NCBI RefSeq assembly: GCF_003937915.1 | Contig: NZ_RHUM01000019.1 | Coordinates: 1-63,127 of the forward strand | Direction: 5' to 3' | Source: Erwinia sp. 198 | GTDB lineage: Bacteria > Pseudomonadota > Gammaproteobacteria > Enterobacterales > Enterobacteriaceae | Length of the DNA stretch: 63,127 nt | Shown: piece after piece, positions 53,620 to 62,186 of the stretch | Layout: every line of letters begins with the position of its first letter | How positions within the stretch are numbered: the first letter of the stretch is position 1 | Program-made: the position numbers and the translations under genes | The notes under the pieces: generated by a model | The model's database searches: none | Told to the model about the DNA's origin: nothing | What the model saw: the letters and a program-made list of their open reading frames with translations, nothing else

Positions 53620-54441
53620 ATGAGCACGATTAAAACTGCTGACGGTACGCAAATTTACTTTAAAGACTGGGGTAAGGGTAAGCCGGTGCTGTTCAGCCAC
53701 GGCTGGCCGCTGGATGCGGATATGTGGGACAACCAGCTGAACTTTCTGGCGGAAAACGGCTATCGCGTCATTGCTTTCGATCGCCGCGGCTTTGGCCGCT
53801 CGGATCAGCCGTGGACAGGCTACGATTACGATACTTTCGCTGCGGATATCAACGATCTCATCACCAGCCTTGATTTGCAGAAGGTGACGCTGGTTGGCTT
53901 TTCGATGGGCGGCGGCGACGTTGCGCGCTATATCAACAACTACGGCACCGCACGCGTGGATGGTCTGGTGCTGCTTGGCGCAGTAACGCCCGCCTTCGGT
54001 AAGTCCGATGATTTCCCGCAGGGCGTCGACCAGTCCGTTTTTGCCGGCATCCTGGCGGGATTGCGCCAGGATCGCGCGCAGTTCATCAGTGATTTTGCCG
54101 TACCGTTTTACGGCACTAATGCCGGCCAGACGATTTCAGAAGGCGTACTGACCCAGACGCTGAACATTGCGCTGCTGGCTTCGCTCAAGAGTACGCTGGA
54201 CTGCGTAAAGGCATTTTCCACCACCGATTTCCGTCCGGATATGGCGAAAATCGACGTGCCCGCGCTGGTTATTCATGGCAGTAACGATCAGGTGGTGCCG
54301 TTTGAATCAACCGGCAAGCTGGCAGCGGAGATGATTGAAGGCGCACAGCTGAAAGTGTATGACAATGCGCCACATGGCTTTGCGGTAACCCATTCCGACC
54401 AGCTAAACGGGGATCTCCTTGCGTTCCTGAAATCCCTCTGA
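53620..54441 (+). CDS. Alpha/beta hydrolase, non-haem chloroperoxidase-like
   Basis: 273 residues. Nucleophile Ser in GFSMGGGD (near 98), catalytic Asp in HGSNDQVVP, His in PHGFAVTHSD. Oxyanion HGWPLD near 28. Matches the arylesterase/cofactor-free haloperoxidase branch; the peroxidase activity of this family is often a side reaction of esterases. AAGGAAAAG precedes the start. Last gene of the plus-strand operon. Confidence 0.9.
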   Translation: MSTIKTADGTQIYFKDWGKGKPVLFSHGWPLDADMWDNQLNFLAENGYRVIAFDRRGFGRSDQPWTGYDYDTFAADINDLITSLDLQKVTLVGFSMGGGDVARYINNYGTARVDGLVLLGAVTPAFGKSDDFPQGVDQSVFAGILAGLRQDRAQFISDFAVPFYGTNAGQTISEGVLTQTLNIALLASLKSTLDCVKAFSTTDFRPDMAKIDVPALVIHGSNDQVVPFESTGKLAAEMIEGAQLKVYDNAPHGFAVTHSDQLNGDLLAFLKSL

Positions 54442-54509
54442 GAGCAGCGTAATGCCTTGGTTTAAAATCAGATGAAAGCTTAAACAGGGTTGGAAAGATA
54501 ATAACAGAC

Positions 54510-54530
54510 CGGCTTTACAGCCGATTTTTT
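54510..54530 (+). terminator. Rho-independent terminator after the hydrolase
   Basis: CGGCT-TTAC-AGCCG followed by ATTTTTT: short perfect stem and a T run, 69 bases past the hydrolase stop. Ends the amidohydrolase operon. Confidence 0.75.
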
Positions 54531-54603
54531 GCCTGGCGCGCCAGTCTGCGCTTCTTATTCCGGGAGCTGCAGACCTGCTGTCGGAAACCGGCCTCGCGCT
54601 GGA

Positions 54604-55092
54604 TCAGAGAGCTTCCTGCGAGGCGAATCTCTCCAGAGCCGGGCCGTCAAGCCTGTATCGAACCCATTCGCTCAGAGGAAGCGCATCAATACTATGGTAA
54701 AAATCTTTGGCTGATTTATCCCACTCCAGAACGTTCCATTCGATCCGGTTACAGCGTCGGCTAACGGCCAGCTGAGCAATATACTGCAACATCGCTTTTC
54801 CTGCGCCTCGTCCCCGGTAATCAGGAGTCGAACAGAGGTCTTCCACGTTAAGGCTGTAGCGACCAGGCCATGTTGAATAGCTCAATGAAATAACTGCATA
54901 GCCGGCGACAACCCCCTCAATCTCGCAGAGATAAGCTTCCGGAGCGGTATCGGCAGAAAACAGAAATGTTCGGATTTCGTCAACGTCTGGCATAGCTGCC
55001 GGCGGGTTTTCCCGGTAAACGGATAAGCCATTTATCATATTACAGATAGCATCCATATCTTCCGGACCGGCCTGCCGAATAATAACGCTCAT
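54604..55092 (-). CDS. GNAT-family N-acetyltransferase
   Basis: 162 residues from ATG 55092 (MSVIIRQAGPED), with GTGAGG upstream. Compact GNAT: VEDLCSTPDYRGRGAGKAML carries the acetyl-CoA loop (RGRGAGK), and EWNVLEWDKSAKDFYHSI the last helix, like diamine/spermidine N1-acetyltransferases. Likely acetylates a small amine; substrate unproven. Divergent from the LysR gene. Confidence 0.88.
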   Translation of the reverse strand: MSVIIRQAGPEDMDAICNMINGLSVYRENPPAAMPDVDEIRTFLFSADTAPEAYLCEIEGVVAGYAVISLSYSTWPGRYSLNVEDLCSTPDYRGRGAGKAMLQYIAQLAVSRRCNRIEWNVLEWDKSAKDFYHSIDALPLSEWVRYRLDGPALERFASQEAL

Positions 55093-55186
55093 AAAATTTG
55101 CCTCACCAATATAGTTTGCTGCCTGCAAGGATAATCGGTATTGTTCGATGAAATAAGTGCAATAAAATCAATGGCAGGTGAATTTC

Positions 55187-56098
55187 ATGCATCATGTACT
55201 ACGGCGTCTCGATCTCAACCTGCTGCCGGTTTTCGATGCTGTTTACCGACACCGCTCGGTCAGGCTTGCCGCCGCCGAACTTGCCATGAGCACTTCAGCG
55301 CTGAGCCATGCTTTGACGCGCCTGCGTGAATTTCTTAAGGACCCGCTGTTTTATCGAGAGGGGCATAAAATGTGCCCCAGCGTATTTGCCTGTCAGCTGG
55401 CGCCTTATATAGCGGTATCGTTATCCACGCTCAATCAACACCTCAGCCCGTTACAGCCCTTCGATCCGCTGGCAAGCACGGAAACGTTCAGAATTGCCGT
55501 AACGGATTACACCGCTTTTTGCATATTTCCCGGGTTAATGAAGGAAACAGAAAAAATGGCGCCGGGCATTACTTTCGAATTGTGCCATTTGCCATATAAC
55601 CCGGCCCTGAGGGAACTGCTGGCAGGCGAAATTGACCTCGCATTGAGTTTCAGCGAAGTGAATGAGAGTAAAAATCAGGATTTAGAGGAGGTTGACTTAT
55701 TTAGCGATGAATTTGTCGTTATCAGTAATATTAATCGACTCAGCATGACGCTGGAGGACTACCTGTCAGCAGGGCACGTAGTGGTCACCCCGTGGAATGA
55801 GAAAAAAGGTTTACTGGATGCACACCTCGCGCGTCTGGGGCTGAAACGCAGGATCTCCCTGAGAACGCCATCAATGCTTGCTTCGCCACATATTATTGCT
55901 GAGAGCGATCTGTTGATGGCCATTCCTGCCTTTGTAGCCAGCAGGATTGCCGGGCTGGCCAGTATTAAAATATTTACCTTACCTTTTTATGCGCCTCCTT
56001 TTACGGTAAAAATATATTCTCACAAAAGAAGCGGTAAAAAATCATCTACCGACTGGCTTAAGAAAATGATTTTGCAAAGCATAAAGGAGGAGAAATAG
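55187..56098 (+). CDS. LysR-family transcriptional regulator
   Basis: 303 residues from ATG 55187, with AGGTG seven bases upstream. N-terminal winged HTH about 8-65 (VRLAAAELAMSTSALSHALTRL), followed by a type 2 periplasmic-binding effector domain. Resembles the NodD/SyrM-like short group. It is divergent from the GNAT gene across 94 bases and may regulate it; nothing else suggests a target. Confidence 0.9.
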   Translation: MHHVLRRLDLNLLPVFDAVYRHRSVRLAAAELAMSTSALSHALTRLREFLKDPLFYREGHKMCPSVFACQLAPYIAVSLSTLNQHLSPLQPFDPLASTETFRIAVTDYTAFCIFPGLMKETEKMAPGITFELCHLPYNPALRELLAGEIDLALSFSEVNESKNQDLEEVDLFSDEFVVISNINRLSMTLEDYLSAGHVVVTPWNEKKGLLDAHLARLGLKRRISLRTPSMLASPHIIAESDLLMAIPAFVASRIAGLASIKIFTLPFYAPPFTVKIYSHKRSGKKSSTDWLKKMILQSIKEEK

Positions 56099-56515
56099 CT
56101 TAAACCATCCATACGGGGTTGATGGTATAGCATTACCCTGACTTAATTTTAACATCCTGCCCTGATATCTTTTTTTGACTCAGCAGAAGTAACCAGGCAA
56201 GTATTTCCATTTCAGCAATAAACCCGGAAAATAGCGTATTACAGAAAAAACGACCTGATTTCAATTACTCTCCACCGTAAAACGCCGGCCGTTTTTTTCT
56301 TTCGCTTTATTTATGGGACACCCGGGTTTTCTACGCAGATAGTCGAAAAATTCAGCCATGCGCATAAATTAGCGTTAATCCGGATTTATTTGCTGCGCGA
56401 AAGCGTAACGGCAGGTAAGCAAGTTTTAGATTTATGCATTTTGACGACGCGGCGTGCGCGGATTGACTATGCTCAGAAGCGTTCAGGCTTCACCCACTTA
56501 CTCCAGGAAAAAATC

Positions 56516-56740
56516 ATGAAGAAACTAACTGTTATCGCCATCGCTGCCGGGATGTTTTTGGTTATGAGTTCACAGGCAGATGCAAAAGGGTGCCTGAAAG
56601 GAGCGGCTGCCGGCGGCGTGGCAGGCCACGTTGCCCATCATGGCGTAGCTGGTGCAGCAGCAGGCTGTGCGGTTGGCCATCATATGGCTAAAAAGAAAGA
56701 AAAAGAGAAAGAGGCAAACAGCAAGCAGGGGCAGAAATAA
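56516..56740 (+). CDS. Small secreted glycine-zipper protein
   Basis: 74 residues from ATG 56516 with CAGGAAAAA upstream; the frame is open further upstream but without support. Signal peptide about 1-23 (ends SSQADA). The mature part has a Gly/Ala/His zipper (LKGAAAGGVAGHVAHHGVAG, then AAAGCAVGHH) with two Cys, then a Lys/Glu-rich tail. Probably periplasmic or outer-membrane associated; function unknown. Similar small proteins are common in enterobacteria. Confidence 0.8.
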   Translation: MKKLTVIAIAAGMFLVMSSQADAKGCLKGAAAGGVAGHVAHHGVAGAAAGCAVGHHMAKKKEKEKEANSKQGQK

Positions 56741-56877
56741 CAGCCAGGCCGGTCAGATTTTTTTCGCCATTCGGCGGCGATCGCATAACAACCGCGCCAC
56801 AGCGGTGGCATTATCCGTCGCTTTCAGGCGGTAATGCCAATGACATCCGAACCGACGCGTGGTTAGCTAATGCTGAC

Positions 56878-56920
56878 GGCGGTCTGGCTGCTTTGACACA
56901 GCAGCCAGACCGCCTTCTTT
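56878..56920. terminator. Strong 15-base-pair terminator hairpin
   Basis: GGCGGTCTGGCTGCT (56878-56892) pairs perfectly with AGCAGCCAGACCGCC (56900-56914) over a 7-base loop, then TTCTTTT. Between the convergent small secreted protein and GGDEF/EAL genes. Confidence 0.88.
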
Positions 56921-56971
56921 TCAATCCGGGGCGTCAGGTAGAAATCCGCCCGCTCTGAGGGCATGCCCGTC

Positions 56972-58510
56972 TTACGACGCAGATATCAGCTTGTCGGTAA
57001 AACACGTCTGAACAATCGCTGTGGTAAGCAGAGCGGCGGCCCGATCTGCCGGTACGGGGCGGCTGAAGAGATAGCCCTGGCCGTAATCACAGCATCGTTT
57101 TTGCAGCCACTCGAGAGTAATGGCGTCTTCAATTCCTTCTGCCGTCACCGTTACCTTCAGCTCCTGGCACAGCGTCAGCAGGGTTTCCACTACCTTTTGC
57201 TGCTGCGAGACGCTCACAACGGTGGAGATAAACGAGCGGTCAATCTTGATCCGGGTGATACCGAGGCCCAGCAGAACCGACATATTGGAGTAACCGGTGC
57301 CGAAATCATCCAGCACCACGCTGATACCGTCGTCCCGCAGGGCACGAATAGCTCGTCTGGCCTCTTCGGAAATGGTCATCACGTTCTGCTCCGTCACCTC
57401 CAGCTCCAGCTGTACCATGGCCGCTTGCCGCATGATGCCGGACAGGCGATCCGTCAGCACCGGGTTGAGCAGCTGCTCCGGCGTGATGTTCAAAGACAGA
57501 TGCAGGCCTGCCGGCCAGCCTGGGGTAATGCGAACGACGGCCTGCAGCAGTTCAACCGTCAGGGTATCCATCAGGCCCAGCTTTTCCACTACGGGAATAA
57601 ACACCGCGGGTGCAATAACCTTACCGGGGCCGGGTATCCAGCGCGCCAGGATCTCGAATCCGCTAATGCGGCCCGTTTGCAGGGAGACAATAGGCTGCAA
57701 AAAAGGGACGATGGCATGGCTTTTGATAGCCTCGGTAACATCATGCTCCAGTTTCTCTCTCTGGAGAAATCGCTGCTCCATATCCGGTGAAAAATGGACC
57801 AGATGCAGCGTTTTGTCCCGTTTAGCTTCGTACATGGCCAGATCCGCCGCCCGCACCACGCCAGAGCTTCCGCTACAGGTTGAACAGGCTACGCCTACCG
57901 ACAGTCCCAACAAGGTATCAGGCCCGGTCCGGATCTCCGCAGCGCGCCGGCGGAGGGTTGCAGCAGTCATAACCGCCTCTTCAGGCTGACCGCCCCCCGA
58001 AGTCATAGCAAATTCATCACCGCCGATACGAAATACATGGGTTTCCGGGCCGGCAGCTTCTGCCAGCAGGCCAGCCAGGGAAATCAGCGTGGCGTCCCCC
58101 TGATGATGCCCGTTCAGGTCGTTGATGCTTTTAAAGTCGTTGATGTCGAGCAATGTCAGAAAATAAGGCTGTCCGGCCGCTTCAAGCTGGGCAATACGAG
58201 CGCTGAATGCTCTCCGGTTACCCACGCCGGTCAGCTCATCGGTATCGGCAAGGCGAAGGGCATTTTTTTCAGCGGCCAGCATTTTGCGTATGAGCCTGCC
58301 GATCAGCAGGCCAGGAATGATCATGGCCAGCAGAGCAAAGGCAGAGGACGTCAGGATAAACCTGAGCCTTTCGCTGGTTTCAAAATCGGCGCTATAGCCC
58401 AGACCGAGCAGCACGGAAATCTGCGCCTCAAGTCCGTACTCCCATAAGGTGGAAAGCAAAAATATGGTTACAATATTAAGCATTGCTAACCATAAAAGTT
58501 TCAGATGCAT
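56972..58510 (-). CDS. Membrane GGDEF-EAL cyclic-di-GMP protein
   Basis: 512 residues. Two N-terminal membrane helices (about 8-28 and 50-75). GGDEF domain about 85-235 with an intact RIGGDEFAM. EAL domain about 255-495: FEILARW replaces the usual EAL with EIL but keeps the Glu, and DDFGTGYSNMSVL, KIDRSF and TAEGIED are intact. Both synthesis and breakdown of c-di-GMP are possible; the two halves may regulate each other. Monocistronic. Confidence 0.9.
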   Translation of the reverse strand: MHLKLLWLAMLNIVTIFLLSTLWEYGLEAQISVLLGLGYSADFETSERLRFILTSSAFALLAMIIPGLLIGRLIRKMLAAEKNALRLADTDELTGVGNRRAFSARIAQLEAAGQPYFLTLLDINDFKSINDLNGHHQGDATLISLAGLLAEAAGPETHVFRIGGDEFAMTSGGGQPEEAVMTAATLRRRAAEIRTGPDTLLGLSVGVACSTCSGSSGVVRAADLAMYEAKRDKTLHLVHFSPDMEQRFLQREKLEHDVTEAIKSHAIVPFLQPIVSLQTGRISGFEILARWIPGPGKVIAPAVFIPVVEKLGLMDTLTVELLQAVVRITPGWPAGLHLSLNITPEQLLNPVLTDRLSGIMRQAAMVQLELEVTEQNVMTISEEARRAIRALRDDGISVVLDDFGTGYSNMSVLLGLGITRIKIDRSFISTVVSVSQQQKVVETLLTLCQELKVTVTAEGIEDAITLEWLQKRCCDYGQGYLFSRPVPADRAAALLTTAIVQTCFTDKLISAS

Positions 58511-59019
58511 CCGAGAACCCCGGCAATATAATTAGTTGAATATTCAGTATTTATCACTAAAAAACGCAATTTAATTCCGCATAATATTGATGGCATGCCG
58601 GAAATGATGTTATTCATTATGAAATAAATCTATTGGGATAAGTGTTTATCTCTGGCAAGTTGCAGGCGCCCTGCCGATTCTGTTGCCAGGCACGATAAAA
58701 GAAACCCGATCTTATATCGGCAGGATTTGCCAAATTAACAGGCCATGCAGATAAATTTTATTCACTATTGCAGATGGGTGTTGTAAATTTGCCTTACAGG
58801 GCGAAACGACCATAGAAAAAGTCAGGCTATTGCCGTAGGGCAAAACAATCGCTACCGATGTCTTTTTCGGCTTCTTTTTCAGGTCCTGAGAAGGCGAACG
58901 GGGAAATATGCTGATGCAATCCGCACAGATTTATAATGATAATGATTTATAACTCAAGAGGCTGCTTAGATTTACCTTTTAAATGGCGATAAAATAAAAA
59001 GAAAAGCCCCCCTATTACC
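58511..59019. other. AT-rich intergenic region with a Fur-box-like site
   Basis: About 500 bases without a credible gene. TATAATGATAATGATTTAT at 58932-58950 matches the Fur consensus at 14 of 19 positions. No coding frame follows it on either strand within 200 bases. A small RNA is conceivable but cannot be shown. Confidence 0.4.
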
Positions 59020-59042
59020 AGGTAAGTTTAGAAAACTTACCT
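59020..59042 (-). terminator. Hairpin downstream of the HAD gene
   Basis: AGGTAAGTTT-AGA-AAACTTACCT, a perfect 10-base inverted repeat about 100 bases past the HAD stop. On the minus strand it is followed by GC-rich then T-rich sequence, consistent with termination. Confidence 0.55.
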
Positions 59043-59143
59043 TACTTCATTTAAGGGCATATTTAATTCTTGTGCAGGCCCTGAAATCCGCAATCCATTT
59101 TCTGGCCAGATTACGGCTCCCACGCTTAAGCTGCCAATGCCAT

Positions 59144-59824
59144 TTATCCGGCGCCATCAATACTGATGATGCGATGAGCAACGGCGATGAGATCTTTTTC
59201 AACAATATCAGGCTGTTTGCCAACGCGTAATACCGCATTGCCCGGACGGGCAACCAGTGCGCCTTTCCAGCCGCAGGCTGTTGCGCCCAGGAGATCCCAG
59301 CTATGCGCAGCGACGAGTCGCAACAAATCGGCACTCACGCCGAGCGTCTGTGCCACGCTGGTGTAATTCTCCGCAGCCGGTTTGAAACGTTTGACCTCTT
59401 CAACCGAGAACTGCTTTTCAAAAAAGTGAGCAAGGCCCGATTGTTCGAGCACCTTCTGGCCAGCCTGAGTCGATGAATTGGTGAGCGTCATCAGACGGAA
59501 TCCGGCTGCCCGAAGCATTTCCAGCGCGGGCAACGCATCCGGGTGAGCAGGAAGCGTCGCCAGACGTTCCCGGAATTCATTTATGTCGTGCTCTGAAAGG
59601 GTGGCACCTTTTATATCAGCCACCATTCGCAACACGGCTACAGCAAGCTCGGCAAAAGGCGCGTAGCCGCCGCTGAGAGTAAACGACTGGGAATAAATGA
59701 TTAATTCAGAGAACCATTGACGCATAATCCTTTCATCACCAAACACCCTTTCAAACATGGGGTTCAGCGCCTCTGTATCCAGAAGCGTTTCATTGACATC
59801 AAAAACAATTATCTTATCGCCCAT
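59144..59824 (-). CDS. HAD hydrolase, type II haloacid dehalogenase-like
   Basis: 226 residues from ATG 59824 with an ideal GAGGAGG upstream; the longer frame adds 46 unlikely residues. HAD motif I VFDVNETLLD (nucleophile Asp), motif II LTNSSTQ, Lys in RFKPAAENY, and motif IV-like VAAHSWDLLGA. The SxxE-like VFDVNETL start is typical of L-2-haloacid dehalogenases, although many relatives act on phosphates. Monocistronic. Confidence 0.88.
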   Translation of the reverse strand: MGDKIIVFDVNETLLDTEALNPMFERVFGDERIMRQWFSELIIYSQSFTLSGGYAPFAELAVAVLRMVADIKGATLSEHDINEFRERLATLPAHPDALPALEMLRAAGFRLMTLTNSSTQAGQKVLEQSGLAHFFEKQFSVEEVKRFKPAAENYTSVAQTLGVSADLLRLVAAHSWDLLGATACGWKGALVARPGNAVLRVGKQPDIVEKDLIAVAHRIISIDGAG

Positions 59825-60175
59825 TATTTCCTCCTCTGGTTGAAGGTAAAGTGTAGATGCTGATTGCGTGATGGCAATTTTTTGGGAGAATTGTAGTGAC
59901 TGACATGGGATTCTGTCTGGTTGAAAAAAGAAGCCACCTTCCCGATTTGCGCTATAAAACATATTAAAGAGGAACGAATCATGAATTATGGTAAACTATT
60001 TTTATTTTCTACCATATATCGGCTGAGGAAGGCGTAAATGTTTGGAATTAAATATCCTTTCCTGTTTATTCATGAATCCATATGCCCTGACAATAATGCT
60101 AATGTTTTTATGTAAAAGTGCACTGTGCGCAGCCAGTAAAATTATTATTTTACCGGTTAGCTGCTGTTCAAAAAA
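59825..60175. other. Gene-free AT-rich stretch
   Basis: About 350 bases holding the presumed HAD promoter; no coding frame with a ribosome-binding site, no repeat and no RNA gene seen. Confidence 0.5.
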
Positions 60176-60346
60176 ATGCCGACCGTTGACGTTGACGGAA
60201 ATGCACTGACGGGTAACCGGGCTATAAAGCCGTTAGTTAACGGCATTGCCAACGTGGGGGAATTAAGAGTAAAAGGGCAAGCCGGCATCGTCTTTATCAT
60301 AAGCGGCATTGGAAAGGCGATACATTACATTATCAATGCCAGCTAA
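60176..60346 (+). pseudogene. 56-codon ORF, possible RelE/HigB-like toxin scrap
   Basis: ATG at 60176 opens 56 codons including VGELRVKGQAGIVFIISG. The ELRVKGQAGI motif resembles the core of Gp49-like HigB toxins (WELRVKGxxGIYR). The N-terminal half of that family and the catalytic C-terminus are missing, and no antitoxin gene follows. No good ribosome-binding site. Remnant or chance. Confidence 0.3.
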
Positions 60347-60571
60347 TTCTGAAAAAATCAGCTTTTTTTACTCATCCTTAGCACAAGTCCTCTGTACCAA
60401 TGTACCAACGGCTATCCAGCTTTAGCCCGGCGAATGACTATTATGGGGAAAACCAGCTTAGAGCCCTGCAGCATTAACGGTAACAGGCTATCAGCGATAG
60501 CGACTGCTTTACCCATCTGTTACCGATTTAGATAATTTTCAATTACTTAACCGCAATAAACAGCAATCCAT

Positions 60572-60605
60572 ATGAACTTATATAATGGGACTTATATAAA
60601 CTCAG
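60572..60605. other. Candidate lox-like recombination site
   Basis: A 34-base site with loxP architecture. Left arm ATGAACTTATATA (60572-60584), 8-base asymmetric spacer ATGGGACT, right arm TATATAAACTCAG (60593-60605). The arms match as inverted repeats at 10 of 13 positions, and as in loxP the inner arm ends read TATA. It lies about 200 bases upstream of the Cre-like gene, on the same side as loxP in phage P1. Confidence 0.5.
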
Positions 60606-60803
60606 GACATCAGGCCCGGAAGCCGGTATGCTTGTCCGGCGGGTTCCCGGCAAAAAACGATTGCGCATTGACCTGCGTACGCTGATTGAAATACAGACTG
60701 TAAATTGGTATCGCTACGTAAATTTTTTAGGGGTTCTCCCCGCTTATGCATTCAGAACTCACGTAGCGCGATCGGAAAAGAACCGGAGGATTATCAAACG
60801 AAA

Positions 60804-61829
60804 ATGGGTGAAATCACAGCCAACGGTATGGTGTCGGCCTTTACCGCCGATGAAGATATCACTGCGCGACTAAAGGAGTTCGTTCAGGACAAAGATGCCT
60901 TTTCATCCAATACCTGGCGGCAGCTGCTTAGCGTGATGCGTGTCTGCTATCGATGGAGCAATGAGAATGTTCGTAGCTTTTTGCCAATGACTGATGCCGA
61001 TCTTCGCGATTACCTTAATTTTCTGCAGCAGAGCGGGCGGGCTTCTTCAACGATTGCCACCCATGCTTCACTGATTTCAATGTTACACCGTAACGCCGGA
61101 CTGACGCCGCCAAACGCCTCGCCAATCGTTTTCCGCACTATCAAAAAGATTAACCGCGTGGCTGTTGTAGGCGGTGAGCGTACCGGTCAGGCGATCCCTT
61201 TCCGCCTCGCTGACCTGATGAAGCTTGATAACCTGTGGTTTAATTCCTCTTTGCTGAAAGAAAAACGCAACCTGGCTTTCCTTCATGTTGCGTATAATAC
61301 GCTGTTGCGCGTCAGCGAACTCTCTCGCCTTCGGGTCCGCGACGTCACGTTTGCCGATGACGGGCGCATTATTCTTGATGTGGCCTGGACAAAAACTATC
61401 GTACAGACGGGCGGGCTTATTAAGGCACTCAGCAATCTTTCTACCCTGCGACTGATGGAATGGATTACGGCTGCGGGGTTGGCCGCAGAGCCGGATGCTT
61501 TCCTGTTTTGTCCGGTTCATCGTTCTAATAAAGCGGTAATTATCGCCGAGCGGCCGCTCAGTACCCCCTCTTTCGAAACTATTTTCGCACATGCCTGGCG
61601 AACGGCGGGGCATTCAAAATCGGCGAAGCTGAACAAAAACCGCTACGGCGGCTGGAGTGGCCACAGTGCCCGCGTCGGCGCAGCGCAGGATATGGCGAAG
61701 CAGGGCTATGCCGTGGCGCAAATAATGCAGGAAGGAACCTGGAAAAAACCGGAAACGCTGATGCGCTATATCCGTAACGTTGATGCTCATCAGGGAGCCA
61801 TGGTGGATTTAATGGAGAAGAAGCCCTGA
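60804..61829 (+). CDS. Cre-like tyrosine recombinase
   Basis: 341 residues from ATG 60804 (MGEITANGMVSAF), against 343 for P1 Cre. Homology to Cre is visible end to end: FSSNTWRQLLSV, NLAFLHVAYNTLLRVSELSR, WSGHSARVGAAQDMAKQG, YIRNVDAHQGAMVDLME. All catalytic residues are present: Arg in NTLLR, Lys in TKTIV, His/Arg in GHSAR, Trp in GTWKK, and Tyr in LMRYIRN. Likely resolves plasmid dimers at a lox-like site. A longer frame exists but GGAGG favours a start here; ATG 60828 is possible. Confidence 0.92.
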   Translation: MGEITANGMVSAFTADEDITARLKEFVQDKDAFSSNTWRQLLSVMRVCYRWSNENVRSFLPMTDADLRDYLNFLQQSGRASSTIATHASLISMLHRNAGLTPPNASPIVFRTIKKINRVAVVGGERTGQAIPFRLADLMKLDNLWFNSSLLKEKRNLAFLHVAYNTLLRVSELSRLRVRDVTFADDGRIILDVAWTKTIVQTGGLIKALSNLSTLRLMEWITAAGLAAEPDAFLFCPVHRSNKAVIIAERPLSTPSFETIFAHAWRTAGHSKSAKLNKNRYGGWSGHSARVGAAQDMAKQGYAVAQIMQEGTWKKPETLMRYIRNVDAHQGAMVDLMEKKP

Positions 61830-61871
61830 TTTACCCGCTATGCAGTTACGCCGATCCTCTGACGCTGGCGT

Positions 61872-61917
61872 ATAAAATGCCTGTTAGTAGGTGGTCCGCT
61901 CCTGACAGGCATTTTAT
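61872..61917. terminator. 13-base inverted repeat after the recombinase gene
   Basis: ATAAAATGCCTGT (61872-61884) pairs perfectly with ACAGGCATTTTAT (61905-61917) over 20 bases. A second small dyad follows, TATCCAC (61915-61921) with GTGGATA (61929-61935), containing a DnaA-box sequence TTATCCACA. Probably termination; the 13-base arms recall a recombinase site, but the 20-base spacer does not fit. Confidence 0.5.
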
Positions 61918-62186
61918 CCACAGAAAAAGTGGATAGCCTGTGTACAGAAAAGTATGGTTTTATGCCAGCGGTCGATTTTCCACAGCGATCCCTGCGGATG
62001 GCCCAACCCGACAAAGAGTTCGAACTACCGCCTTTTAAGCCTGCTGTTGTACCGGCCAGGAGGCGGTTGTATTATACAACCGGTTAATTAACAGGGGTTT
62101 TTTAATCAAATAAGGGAGGAGGCTGATGAAAGCTTTACGGTCAATGTGCCGCCGGTCCGTTCACCACGCGTGCGGCAAAAACAACG

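Noticed and set aside
56972..58510. EIL in place of EAL as evidence of a dead phosphodiesterase
   Set aside because: The metal-binding Glu is retained and the other EAL motifs are intact; the middle residue varies in active enzymes.
61872..61917. 13-base inverted repeat as the recombinase target
   Set aside because: The 20-base spacer does not fit a Cre-type site, and it lies directly after the gene where a terminator is expected; the 60572-60605 site fits better.
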